From assembly GCA_964489215.1 (NCBI GenBank), contig CAZAYB010000039.1, positions 1 through 16,174 of the forward strand: 16,174 nt of DNA. Reading direction: 5' to 3'. Position 1 is the first letter of the stretch, and each line of letters begins with the position of its first letter. The notes under the pieces were generated by a model, which was given only the letters and a program-made list of their open reading frames with translations, searched no databases and was not told the DNA's origin. A program made the position numbers and the translations under genes. This DNA comes from CAZAYB01 sp964489215 (GTDB lineage Bacteria; Planctomycetota; Phycisphaerae; Sedimentisphaerales; Anaerohalosphaeraceae). Of this stretch, positions 1 through 7,495 are shown one piece after another.

Positions 1-88
1 CCCCTAAGCCCCTTTTGCTCCGTCGCGTCGGCGTCGAACCTCACCCAAAAGCGGGGTTGGCGACGATGTGTAAGGCACAAAACCGGCG
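1..88. repeat. GC-rich hairpin segment at the window edge, REP-like
   Basis: This stretch is clearly richer in G+C than the flanking genes and carries an imperfect inverted repeat. CGTCGAACC (32-40) can pair with GGTT plus CGACG (55-58 and 61-65), with a two-base bulge and a CCC/GGG inner pairing. It runs directly into the 72-bp repeat at 89-160. Read on the minus strand it stays open, in frame with an open frame through that repeat, until a TAG at 4-6. Such hairpin-rich segments resemble the short intergenic palindromic repeats of many bacterial genomes. Whether it belongs to the same element as the adjacent repeat cannot be decided, because the second copy at 5672-5743 lacks it. Confidence 0.4.
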
Positions 89-160
89 ACTGCCCCAATC
101 TGCTCCAGAGCCGAGGCAAAGATTCTACCTTTTTTAACCCACAAATTATCCCGAAGAGCC
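89..160 (-). repeat. 72-bp dispersed repeat, copy 1 (3' of the PIN/TRAM gene)
   Basis: This block matches 5672-5743 at 71 of 72 positions; the only difference is base 150 (c) against 5733 (t). Both copies have the same orientation and lie at the 3' end of a minus-strand gene; this one ends 7 nt from the stop codon of the PIN/TRAM gene. On the minus strand it can form a nested hairpin, GCCTC pairing with GGGGC around GCT-CTGG-AGC. One minus-strand frame is open right through it, but it has no start codon or ribosome site. I read it as a non-coding transcript-tail element or a remnant of a mobile repeat; its function is unknown. Confidence 0.85.
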
Positions 161-167
161 AAAACCT

Positions 168-1400
168 CTAACTTTTGCCGTAACGCTTATAATTCTTCGA
201 ATCATTCTTATTATCCTGGCTCGAAGAACCTCCCGACCCGCCGGAGTTATCATTGCCTGCCTTGCCGAATATCATCCTGCCCGCGGACGTCTGAAGCGAG
301 CTGGTAACTGTAATGCCAATCGTCTTGCCGATATAGCTCCTCGCGTCTTCCACAACAACCATCGTACCATCGTCAAGATAACCTATCCCCTGGGTCTGTT
401 CCTCACCGGGCCGCATAATCTTGATCTGCATTTTCTCACCAGGCAGCACCACCGTCTTAAGAGCGTTAGCCATATCATTTATATTAATAACATCTACTCC
501 CCTAAGCGATGCTACTTTATTAAGATTATAATCATTCGTCACAAGCCTGCCGTCAGTAACCTTCGTAAAAGCAACCAGTTTCTGGTCAACTTCTGTCCTC
601 TCCTCAACACCAGGCGGAGGCGTATCATCGATCTTGACATCAACAATTGAGCTGTTCTGAAGCTTATTAAGCATATCCAGGCCGCGTCTGCCCCTGTTCC
701 GCTTCATCTTATCAGAAGAATCCGCGATAAGCTGAAGTTCATTCAGAACAAAACGCGGAACAATCAAAGGTGCGTCAAACAACTTCGTCTGAGCAATATC
801 CGATATCCTGCCGTCAATAATAACCGATGTATCAAGAACCAACGGTCGCAAGCCTTTCGTTTGCCTTGAAAACTCAACATAAGGAATAAGAAAACGGATA
901 TCATCCTTGGTCTGTATAACAACACTGATAACCAGATAGCATATACAAAGACCAGTTATCCATTTAAATATCTGCAATGCTTCTGTGCTTATCGTATCAC
1001 GAAGATAAATATCGGTCAGCATCTCAAGAATAAAAGACACCGCCCAGCTGATCAAAAGACCGATAAGCAAACCAAAGAAAACCCCAGCAAGAGCATTTAG
1101 TGACTTTTTAGGCGTAAGCCAGTCTGCTGCTATAACCAGTATTGCAATACCGATCCCACCTGCAAAAATATAAAAAACTTCTTCACCGTGAATCGATTCC
1201 TGGCTTTTAAGCTCCGCGGCCTGGCGATAATTGCGCATCGCCTCTTCTGTCTTGCCCTGAACCTCCATAGTCTTTGCTATGGAAATAAGTGTTTCTACAT
1301 CCTGAATTTTCGCCGTATCCCGATAGGGAAAATTAATACTGAAGAACAAAAACGCCGCTATCAGCACTATAAAAAGTGCCCGTATTACATATAATAGCAT
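168..1400 (-). CDS. Membrane-anchored PIN/TRAM domain protein (YacL-like putative RNase)
   Basis: The 410-residue product has an N-terminal membrane segment (about 5-23), a short helical stretch with TPR-like spacing (about 33-65), and a cluster of hydrophobic helices (about 76-92, 104-126, 146-163). A cytoplasmic PIN domain follows (about 186-312). Its acidic residues are visible: D190 in LVLDTSVIIDGRI, E221 in RFVLNELQLIA, D272 and D290 in LVTNDYNLNKVA. A TRAM RNA-binding domain (about 322-380) and a Gly/Ser/Asn-rich tail end the protein. This PIN-TRAM order after membrane helices is that of the YacL family, expected to be metal-dependent ribonucleases at the membrane; the RNA substrate is unknown. 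The ATG at 1400 has an AGGAG six bases upstream. The gene follows the repressor gene on the same strand after a 198-nt gap, so it is probably transcribed separately. A 72-bp repeat begins 7 nt beyond its stop. Confidence in the family is high; RNase activity is inferred from the conserved acidic residues. Confidence 0.88.
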   Translation of the reverse strand: MLLYVIRALFIVLIAAFLFFSINFPYRDTAKIQDVETLISIAKTMEVQGKTEEAMRNYRQAAELKSQESIHGEEVFYIFAGGIGIAILVIAADWLTPKKSLNALAGVFFGLLIGLLISWAVSFILEMLTDIYLRDTISTEALQIFKWITGLCICYLVISVVIQTKDDIRFLIPYVEFSRQTKGLRPLVLDTSVIIDGRISDIAQTKLFDAPLIVPRFVLNELQLIADSSDKMKRNRGRRGLDMLNKLQNSSIVDVKIDDTPPPGVEERTEVDQKLVAFTKVTDGRLVTNDYNLNKVASLRGVDVININDMANALKTVVLPGEKMQIKIMRPGEEQTQGIGYLDDGTMVVVEDARSYIGKTIGITVTSSLQTSAGRMIFGKAGNDNSGGSGGSSSQDNKNDSKNYKRYGKS

Positions 1401-1463
1401 AAAAGACTCCTGTTAATTAATATAAAACCTGACTAAAACTATAAATAACGCAAAACGTATAAT

Positions 1464-1483
1464 GATTTCGAAAAATTCGAATC
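1464..1483. promoter_or_regulatory. Inverted repeat upstream of the PIN/TRAM gene
   Basis: GATTTCGAA (1464-1472) and TTCGAATC (1476-1483) form an inverted repeat separated by AAA, with one extra T in the left arm. It lies about 65 bases upstream of the PIN/TRAM start codon in AT-rich DNA. It could be a protein-binding site. No convincing -35/-10 pair was found around it, and chance is possible in DNA of this composition. Confidence 0.3.
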
Positions 1484-1598
1484 GTCCAAAATAATAATCG
1501 GCTATTATAGCCTGCAACCTCAATATGTACAACAACCTATTTACTTATAATTTAACTAACCGCCGGAAAACTACCCCTCTCCCAAGGTAACCGTTATT

Positions 1599-2564
1599 TT
1601 ATCCCCCTGCCTCCAAATGGCAAAGCACCGCCAAAGACCATTCAAGCTCGCAAAGGTCAAAAATACCCGTTTCATAATGTTCATTTACCGGAATAAGATG
1701 TACCTTGTCCGTATCTTTACGAATTATTTTACAAGTAACCCCGATCTGACCCTTAAGCTTGATAACCGAGATGCTGCCGTTAATAGCAGGCACTGAAGGG
1801 CTCAATATAACATAATTACCGTCATTGATCCTCGGAGACATGCTGTTACCGTCTATTTTAAGTGCAAAACAATCCGGAAAAGCCTCCCTCAAACTCCGAC
1901 AATCAAGAAACTGAGCCATCGGAGAATTATCCTGCTCCTCGTTAACCTCAATAACACTCACCTGGCTGTCCTTAACTCCCTTCATAAGCTCCCGGATCTT
2001 CAGATCCACCTCTAAAAAGCCCTCTTGCGTTGATTCAATAGGCTTATGAATATACTTTTCCACTACTTCCTTAAGCTCTGTTACAACTCTTGCTGAATCA
2101 CTGATTTGTGTTTCAGACCAGAAACTCGTCAAACCTGCCGCCGTTCTGCCCAGAACAGGTATCCAGCCCGAATCAAGCCCCTCAGTTTTACTTTCCTTAA
2201 CCTCCTCGCCCCCAATAGTATTGATACTTTCAAGCATATCACAAAACGCTGTTATAGACTCTTTGGTGTGCGGATATTTACTTAAAATCTCATTTATACG
2301 ATTTATAACACCTTCATTCTGACCGGATTTACACTCATCTGACCGCTTTTTACCTGTCAATAGTGAATAAATATCTGTGCCGGTTAAATCGCAGATACGC
2401 AACAGAACATCAATCGGCGGCAATCGGTCTTTTTCATAATAGCTGTAAGTGGAAGGACTTATGCCTATTGATTTAGCAAATGAACTTTTGCCGCGACCCC
2501 CGAAATGCCTTAATCGAAGCTCTCGGATTCTTTCAATTACCGAATTTTCATCAAAATTTATCAT
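1599..2564 (-). CDS. XRE-family repressor with S24/LexA-like self-cleavage domain
   Basis: The product (321 residues from the ATG at 2564) has an N-terminal helix-turn-helix of the XRE/Cro type (about 8-68, with SSFAKSIGISPSTYSYYEKD at 27-46) and a C-terminal peptidase S24 domain. The autocleavage bond is recognisable as Ala143-Gly144 in GRTAAGL, the nucleophile as Ser241 in GNSMSP, and the general-base lysine as Lys279 in VTCKIIRK. This is the arrangement of LexA and lambda CI, so a DNA-damage- or stress-inactivated transcriptional repressor is likely. The spacing between cleavage site and serine is about 97 residues against about 35 in E. coli LexA; the extra part is predicted helical and charged. 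A TTG at 2576 would add four residues; I prefer the ATG, although neither has a clear Shine-Dalgarno. Two operator-like repeats overlap or lie just upstream of the start, suggesting autoregulation. It is divergent from a small gene and the sensor gene, which it may also control. Family assignment is firm; target genes are unknown. Confidence 0.85.
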   Translation of the reverse strand: MINFDENSVIERIRELRLRHFGGRGKSSFAKSIGISPSTYSYYEKDRLPPIDVLLRICDLTGTDIYSLLTGKKRSDECKSGQNEGVINRINEILSKYPHTKESITAFCDMLESINTIGGEEVKESKTEGLDSGWIPVLGRTAAGLTSFWSETQISDSARVVTELKEVVEKYIHKPIESTQEGFLEVDLKIRELMKGVKDSQVSVIEVNEEQDNSPMAQFLDCRSLREAFPDCFALKIDGNSMSPRINDGNYVILSPSVPAINGSISVIKLKGQIGVTCKIIRKDTDKVHLIPVNEHYETGIFDLCELEWSLAVLCHLEAGG

Positions 2565-2567
2565 ATA

Positions 2568-2608
2568 TTTACGCAAATGCGAAATTTAACTTGATTATTT
2601 TACGCAAA
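2568..2608. promoter_or_regulatory. Paired TTTACGCAAA repeats, candidate operator
   Basis: The decamer TTTACGCAAA occurs at 2568-2577 and again at 2599-2608, 31 bp apart, close to three helical turns and so on the same DNA face. The first copy extends into an inverted motif, CGCA-AA-TGCG (2572-2581). The pair lies immediately upstream of the repressor start codon, between it and the divergent small gene. Paired sites of this kind are expected for a dimeric XRE/S24 repressor controlling its own gene; that role is inferred. Confidence 0.5.
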
Positions 2609-2781
2609 CAGGTTAATATGAGTTGTTATTGTATTAAAAAGTAAATAAATGTCAATAACCAAAACAAATAATTGCTCCGAAATATTTTTTATGCTCGGCA
2701 ATATTTAACTAAGGTCATTGTAATATAAGCCGATATAAAACTACTTATTTATGGGGCGGTTTTATCAAACGGAGGTTATTA

Positions 2782-2952
2782 ATGAAACAGAATGTTAATC
2801 AAAAAGAAAAGGCATCCGCAAAAAAAAATCCCGAAAGCGATTCAGTTAAACTGATGGTTGACCATCTCGTAAACCTCCATCAGCTCCAGGGACAGCTGCT
2901 TAAAAAAATACAAAAACAGATCGGGAAAATGTCTGATAATTGTTACAATTAA
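2782..2952 (+). CDS. Small coiled-coil protein, 56 residues, unknown function
   Basis: An ATG at 2782 sits seven bases after a strong GGAGG (2771-2775), and the frame runs 56 codons to TAA at 2950-2952. The first 20 residues are Lys/Gln/Asn-rich. Residues 22-50 form a single predicted amphipathic helix with hydrophobic heptad positions V22, M25, L29, L32, L39, I43 and M50. There is no signal peptide and no recognised domain. The gene lies between the divergent S24 repressor and the downstream sensor gene, 179 nt from the latter. It could be a small partner or adaptor, or a repressor-controlled stress peptide; both are guesses. The ribosome site and start-stop integrity are the main evidence that it is real. 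Confidence 0.6.
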   Translation: MKQNVNQKEKASAKKNPESDSVKLMVDHLVNLHQLQGQLLKKIQKQIGKMSDNCYN

Positions 2953-3131
2953 TCGGTTGAAACAAGTATTTAAGCTTCTTGAACACAAAAAATTAAAAAT
3001 TCATACAAACGTTTAAAAACATGCCTTCCATTGAAACTTATAGATTAAGCCGCTCCCGTACCATGCCGATAAATTTCGTATAGCTTATTATTCTATCATA
3101 ATAGTTCCAGACAAAGATCGGCAGGAAGAAC

Positions 3132-5657
3132 ATGAAAAAGCCTCAAATCAAAATAAGCCAGGCAGCTTCATTGATATGCCTGGGAGGTTTCCTGTTTGCT
3201 GCAGTTCTTGCCTGGCTAAACATCACTGATTTTCAAAAGATTATAAAGTCACAAACTCAGCAGCATCTTCACACTATTGCAAAAAGTAAGGCAATACTAC
3301 TCGAAAATATGATAAATGACTTGCACGGCGACCTCATAATGCTTGGCGAAAACCCGCAGGTAAAAGCCAGCCTGCAAAAAATTGATAAACCGAACAAATC
3401 AAATTACATCTCAGACTATAACCCCCAGCGGATATTTTTTGAGCAGTATGCCGACAAAATAACATCTTTGAACCTTATAGACTCCTCTGGAAATACGCTG
3501 AAAACATGGGCAAAAAAAAATACCCCCGCTTTACTCAGTAAAAACCAGGTCGATGTTCAGCATGTATTAAATACTCAAAAATCTTTCATAGGTTCCATAA
3601 GATGCTGTGAAGATCACAAAGCTTTTTCTATATGTGAACCAATAAGACATAATGATAAATTTATTGGACTCATTAGAGTTGTTATTGACTTTGAGCAATT
3701 CGATAAAATCGTATCAGATGTACAGGCCGGAAAAAATGGATACGCCTGGCTAATGGACAACAGGGGATTCATTGTAAGCCACCCAAATAAACTTTTTGTC
3801 GGAAAAAGTTATGAATATATACTAAGTTCCGTTTTTACTGATAGAAACACGCTCCTTGCTGAAATATTCGAAAATATGCAAAATGGCGAAAATGGAAAAA
3901 AGGTTTATTATTTCTCAAACTGGCAAAAAGACAGTAACACAACAATCTTAAAACTTGTTGGATATCATCCGTTGAATATGGGACCTGCAAAATGGTCAAT
4001 TGCGATTTGCATGGACTATAACGAAATTGCTGGGCCCGTAAAGGCACACGCAAGAAACGTTATATTGACAATGGGACTGTTTTCTTGTTTGCTCATTTCC
4101 GCCGTTGCTGGCCATTATTTCTACGAAAGAAGAAAAATGGAAATAAGGGCAAATTCCGCAATAACAAGAGTTAGTGAAGAACTTTTACTGACCTCGGATG
4201 AAAAACAGCAAAAAACAATAGAACTGAAAAAGCAGGATCGGCTCCTGAACGGAATAATCTCAAATCTGCCCCACGCTATTTACTGGAAAGATTACAAAGG
4301 AAATTACCTCGGCTGTAATCGTAGATTTGCCGAATTCTTAAACCTTAAATCTCCTTCAGAAATTACAGAAAAAAATGATCATCAGCTTTGGAATAAAGAT
4401 GATGCCGAGTATTTTAAAAAATACGATTTGGAAATAATTAAAACCGGCATACCGCTCTTGAATATCGAAAGAACACTGACAAATTTAAACGGTAAAAAAA
4501 TAAGGGTCGTAGCAAGCAAGGTACCCTTAATCGACAACAAAAAAAGAGTAACAGGACTGCTCGGAATATATACCGACATAACAAACTATACAAAAAGCTG
4601 GCAGGGACTGTTAAACAACAACCCCGATCATAAAGACTTTTTTGAATCGCTTAGCTTCAGACTCCGAACTCCCCTTAATAGCATCATAGGGTTTTCCGAA
4701 CTAATGACACAGGAAAAACTCAACACCGAACAAAAGGAATATGTCGAAACAATACTAAATAACGCCAAAAGCATAAAAGACATCTTCGAACAGTCATTAA
4801 ATAATCAGGGCAGTAACTTTGAATCAGATTCCCCTGTTAATAATGACAAGCAAGTATCCAGGCCGGAAAATAAAAATTACCAAAAACCAAAACATTCAGA
4901 TAACACATCAAAACAAACCTCTGATTCTGAAACACCTGATTTTGAACAGCCGCTCGAAGACCCCTGTAAAATCCTGCTTGTTGATGATGTCGAAGAAAAT
5001 CGTATCCTCGTACAGCTTGTTCTTAAAAAAATCGGGCACGAAGTACAACAAGCCTCAAACGGAAAACAGGCCCTCGAATACGCACTCCAAACCCCTTACG
5101 ATTTAATACTTATGGACATTCAGATGCCCATAATGGACGGACTGGCCGCAACAGAAAAAATAAGAAAAACTGAGGGCCCGAACCAAAAAACCGGAATCAT
5201 CGCAATGACCGCAATGAACAATAAGGGAGATGAGCTCGTCTGCCTCGATGCAGGATGTGACGATTACATAACTAAACCGCTCAAAACTGATCTGCTGCTC
5301 AAAAAAATTGAAAGATTTATTGGACAAAGGAAACAGATAATCGCTGCTAAATCCGGTGCCGACATCCTGTCTTCACTTATCAATGATGAAGACTACACTA
5401 AAACAGTTGAAAGATTCGTCGATTCACTCCCGGACAAAATAAAGGATATGCAAAATGCACTTGAACAAAATAATATCGAGGAGCTTTCAAGACAGGTCCA
5501 TTCACTGAAAGGACTCGGAAGTTTCGCTGGCTTCCCGGTATACACCGAAATGGCTCGGCAGATAGAAAAGGATATTTCCGATAACCAAATGGAAAAGGTA
5601 AGTCAGCAGATAGATGAACTTGTCAGTCTTTGCAGCAGAACAAAAATAAAATCATAA
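3132..5657 (+). CDS. Membrane sensor with dCache, PAS, degenerate HisKA, REC and HPt; no kinase domain
   Basis: The 841-residue product begins with a membrane helix (about 10-29), then an extracytoplasmic sensing region of the double-Cache type (about 40-300; NGYAWLMDNRGFIVSHP at 202-218 is typical). A second membrane helix (about 308-327), a linker helix and a PAS domain (about 372-485, ending GLLGIYTDIT) follow. The stretch at about 502-556 is clearly the HisKA dimerisation helix pair, but its H-box reads SLSFRLRTPLN: Phe509 (codon TTC 4656-4658) replaces the phospho-accepting His. No HATPase_c domain follows. A roughly 55-residue Asn/Gln/Lys/Ser-rich linker leads straight to a complete receiver domain (about 612-732; D618, D619, phospho-site D662, T693, K715) and a C-terminal HPt domain (H790 in VHSLKGLGSFAGF). 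It cannot autophosphorylate by the usual route, so it probably relays phosphate from another kinase while adding a sensory input. An AGGAAG precedes the ATG. The downstream gap to convergent yebC holds a 72-bp repeat. Domain order is confident; ligand and partners are unknown. Confidence 0.88.
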   Translation: MKKPQIKISQAASLICLGGFLFAAVLAWLNITDFQKIIKSQTQQHLHTIAKSKAILLENMINDLHGDLIMLGENPQVKASLQKIDKPNKSNYISDYNPQRIFFEQYADKITSLNLIDSSGNTLKTWAKKNTPALLSKNQVDVQHVLNTQKSFIGSIRCCEDHKAFSICEPIRHNDKFIGLIRVVIDFEQFDKIVSDVQAGKNGYAWLMDNRGFIVSHPNKLFVGKSYEYILSSVFTDRNTLLAEIFENMQNGENGKKVYYFSNWQKDSNTTILKLVGYHPLNMGPAKWSIAICMDYNEIAGPVKAHARNVILTMGLFSCLLISAVAGHYFYERRKMEIRANSAITRVSEELLLTSDEKQQKTIELKKQDRLLNGIISNLPHAIYWKDYKGNYLGCNRRFAEFLNLKSPSEITEKNDHQLWNKDDAEYFKKYDLEIIKTGIPLLNIERTLTNLNGKKIRVVASKVPLIDNKKRVTGLLGIYTDITNYTKSWQGLLNNNPDHKDFFESLSFRLRTPLNSIIGFSELMTQEKLNTEQKEYVETILNNAKSIKDIFEQSLNNQGSNFESDSPVNNDKQVSRPENKNYQKPKHSDNTSKQTSDSETPDFEQPLEDPCKILLVDDVEENRILVQLVLKKIGHEVQQASNGKQALEYALQTPYDLILMDIQMPIMDGLAATEKIRKTEGPNQKTGIIAMTAMNNKGDELVCLDAGCDDYITKPLKTDLLLKKIERFIGQRKQIIAAKSGADILSSLINDEDYTKTVERFVDSLPDKIKDMQNALEQNNIEELSRQVHSLKGLGSFAGFPVYTEMARQIEKDISDNQMEKVSQQIDELVSLCSRTKIKS

Positions 5658-5671
5658 CAGCCTTATAACAA

Positions 5672-5743
5672 ACTGCCCCAATCTGCTCCAGAGCCGAGGC
5701 AAAGATTCTACCTTTTTTAACCCACAAATTATTCCGAAGAGCC
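5672..5743 (-). repeat. 72-bp dispersed repeat, copy 2 (3' of yebC)
   Basis: This is the second copy of the block at 89-160, identical at 71 of 72 positions and in the same orientation. It ends at the base next to the yebC stop codon (TGA at 5744-5746) and fills most of the 86-nt gap between the convergent sensor gene and yebC. In the plus direction it contains a weak stem followed, after a gap, by TTTTTT. The minus-strand stem is better paired. A role in 3'-end formation for either gene is possible but unproven. Confidence 0.85.
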
Positions 5744-6496
5744 TCACTTTTCAGCTTTTTCAAGAACATCATCCGGAATATCAAAGTTGGCATAAACATT
5801 CTGCACATCATCATGGTCGTCAAAGTCTTCCATAAGACCAAGAACTTTCTTAGCTGCGTCAACCTCATTAACCGGAACAGTATTCTGTGGAACCATTGAT
5901 ATTTCCGCAACCTCCATCGGAATTTCCTTTTCCTCAAGAGCCTTCTTAAGCTCCTCATAAGCAGCAGGGTCACAAGTCAGCTCAAACACCTCTCCGGTAT
6001 TTTCCATATCATCAGCTCCTGCGCTTAACGCAAGTTCCATAAGTTCGTTCTCATCAACAACATCTGTCTTGACAGTGATAAGCCCTTTCTTGCTGAACAT
6101 CCACGAAACGCACCCGCTCGCACCAAGAGACCCGCTGCGTTTCTCAAATATCTTCTTTATCTCAGGACCGGTACGGTTACGGTTATCCGTCAGGCCGTCA
6201 ACCATTATTGCAACACCACCGGGCCCGTAACCTTCATAAAGAACTTCTTCATAGCTGGCACCTTCAATATCCCCGGTACCTTTCTTAATCGCCTTTTCTA
6301 TCGTATCCTTAGGCATATTCTCTGCCTTGGCCTTATCGATAGCATAACGCAGAGGAAGATTTGTATCGGGATCACCGCCGCCGTTCTTGGCCGCAACGAT
6401 GATTATGCGTGCAAGCTTGCTCCATATCTTACCGCGCTTGGCGTCATTGGCCGCCTTTTTATGTTTAATTCCTGCCCAATGCGAATGTCCTGCCAT
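5744..6496 (-). CDS. yebC: YebC/PmpR family protein (TACO1-like)
   Basis: The 250-residue product opens with MAGHSHWAGIKHKKAANDAK, the near-invariant start of the YebC/PmpR family. It keeps further signatures, including AARKNGG-like IIVAAKNGGGDPDTN, YEGYGPGGVAIMV, and TDNRNRT before a segment rich in Gly and Ser. Length is normal for the family. Members are cytoplasmic DNA- or RNA-associated proteins, described as transcriptional regulators or as factors that help ribosomes through difficult proline stretches; the sequence does not say which applies here. The ATG at 6496 has GAGGA upstream. It lies 31 nt downstream of hisG and is probably the last gene of that transcript. The other end abuts the 72-bp repeat. 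Confidence 0.95.
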   Translation of the reverse strand: MAGHSHWAGIKHKKAANDAKRGKIWSKLARIIIVAAKNGGGDPDTNLPLRYAIDKAKAENMPKDTIEKAIKKGTGDIEGASYEEVLYEGYGPGGVAIMVDGLTDNRNRTGPEIKKIFEKRSGSLGASGCVSWMFSKKGLITVKTDVVDENELMELALSAGADDMENTGEVFELTCDPAAYEELKKALEEKEIPMEVAEISMVPQNTVPVNEVDAAKKVLGLMEDFDDHDDVQNVYANFDIPDDVLEKAEK

Positions 6497-6527
6497 GATT
6501 TATCCTCAAAAACAAAAAATGATTTTA

Positions 6528-7403
6528 TCAATGAATTACCTTGTTAAGCGAATAAGTAAATATCCCCGAAGCTCCGCCCCGCTTAAGCTCGGGTATAAGC
6601 TCACGTTCAATCTTCTCATCAACAATAACTTCGATAGCCGCATAATCACTCTCAGCAAGAGACGAAACTGTCGGGCTCTTTTCTGATGGAAGAATCGAAA
6701 GGATCTTGTCAATATCTGACTTTCTTACGTTCATTTTCATACCTACTTTGCCCCTGGCGTCAATCGCTGCGTTAAGAAGAATAGCAATATTCTCGATTTT
6801 CTGCTTCTTGAAATCATCCTCCCAGGATTCCTTGTTAGCAATAAGACGAGTCGTGGAAACTAAAAGCTCATCGATTACCTTAAGATTGTTAGCTTTAAGA
6901 GAAGACCCCGTCTCTGTAAGCTCTACAATTCCGTTAACCAGTCTGGCCTTAACTTCCGTCGCCCCCCAGCTAAACTCAACCTTAACATTGAGACCCTTAT
7001 CATCAAAATACTTCTTCGTTACATTTACAAGTTCCGTCGCCACTATCCCCCCGTCCAGATCCTCAACCTTATTAATATTTGATTCGTTCGGAACCGCAAG
7101 CACCCATCTCGCTGGCCTGCTCGTAGCCTTGCTGTACTTAAGCTCGCAAACCTCATGAACATCCCTGCCGTTTTCCATAACCCAGTCATGACCTGTGAAG
7201 CCGGCATCGAGAACTCCGTCCGCGATATACCTGCTCATCTCCTGGGCACGAAGCAAAATAAGCTCGATCTGGTCATCGTCTATCCTCGGAAAGTAACTCC
7301 GTTCATATCCGCTTATATCAAAACCTGCCTTACCAAAAAGTTCAAACGTAGCCTTTTGCAAGCTGCCCTTCGGTATCCCTAATCTCAAAACTTTACCTGA
7401 CAA
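6528..7403 (-). CDS. hisG: ATP phosphoribosyltransferase, long form
   Basis: HisG joins ATP and PRPP to make phosphoribosyl-ATP, the first step of histidine synthesis, in the cytoplasm. The 291-residue product starts with the family's LRLGIPKGSLQ and has the PRPP-binding loop ELTETGSSLKANNL (161-174). It carries the C-terminal ACT-like regulatory domain (about 215-291, ending GASGIFTYSLNKVI). This is the long, histidine-feedback-regulated form that needs no HisZ partner. The start appears to be TTG at 7403, preceded by GAAAGGGA; no in-frame ATG gives a complete N-terminus. No other his gene is in the window, so hisG is detached from a his operon here. It lies 92 nt downstream of the lysine-rich protein gene and 31 nt upstream of yebC. 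Confidence 0.95.
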   Translation of the reverse strand: MSGKVLRLGIPKGSLQKATFELFGKAGFDISGYERSYFPRIDDDQIELILLRAQEMSRYIADGVLDAGFTGHDWVMENGRDVHEVCELKYSKATSRPARWVLAVPNESNINKVEDLDGGIVATELVNVTKKYFDDKGLNVKVEFSWGATEVKARLVNGIVELTETGSSLKANNLKVIDELLVSTTRLIANKESWEDDFKKQKIENIAILLNAAIDARGKVGMKMNVRKSDIDKILSILPSEKSPTVSSLAESDYAAIEVIVDEKIERELIPELKRGGASGIFTYSLNKVIH

Positions 7404-7495
7404 AACAATTCCCTTTCTAAAATACTAAAAATAAAAATTACATCCCCCGCAAATATCAATAAACCGCTGCTTCGCTTAAACCAAAATATCAGCAA

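Noticed and set aside
1..160. Small protein encoded by the open minus-strand frame through copy 1
   Set aside because: There is no start codon with a ribosome site, and the frame begins within the repeat just after the preceding gene's stop.
4790..4965. Frameshift or fragment of a HATPase_c domain between HisKA and REC
   Set aside because: The linker is only about 55 residues, too short for the domain, and other frames show no N, G1 or G2 box remnants.
5623..5973. Minus-strand frame running through the 72-bp repeat and overlapping yebC
   Set aside because: It overlaps yebC in another frame and differs after the repeat ends; only the repeat part is shared with copy 1, so no conserved protein is indicated.
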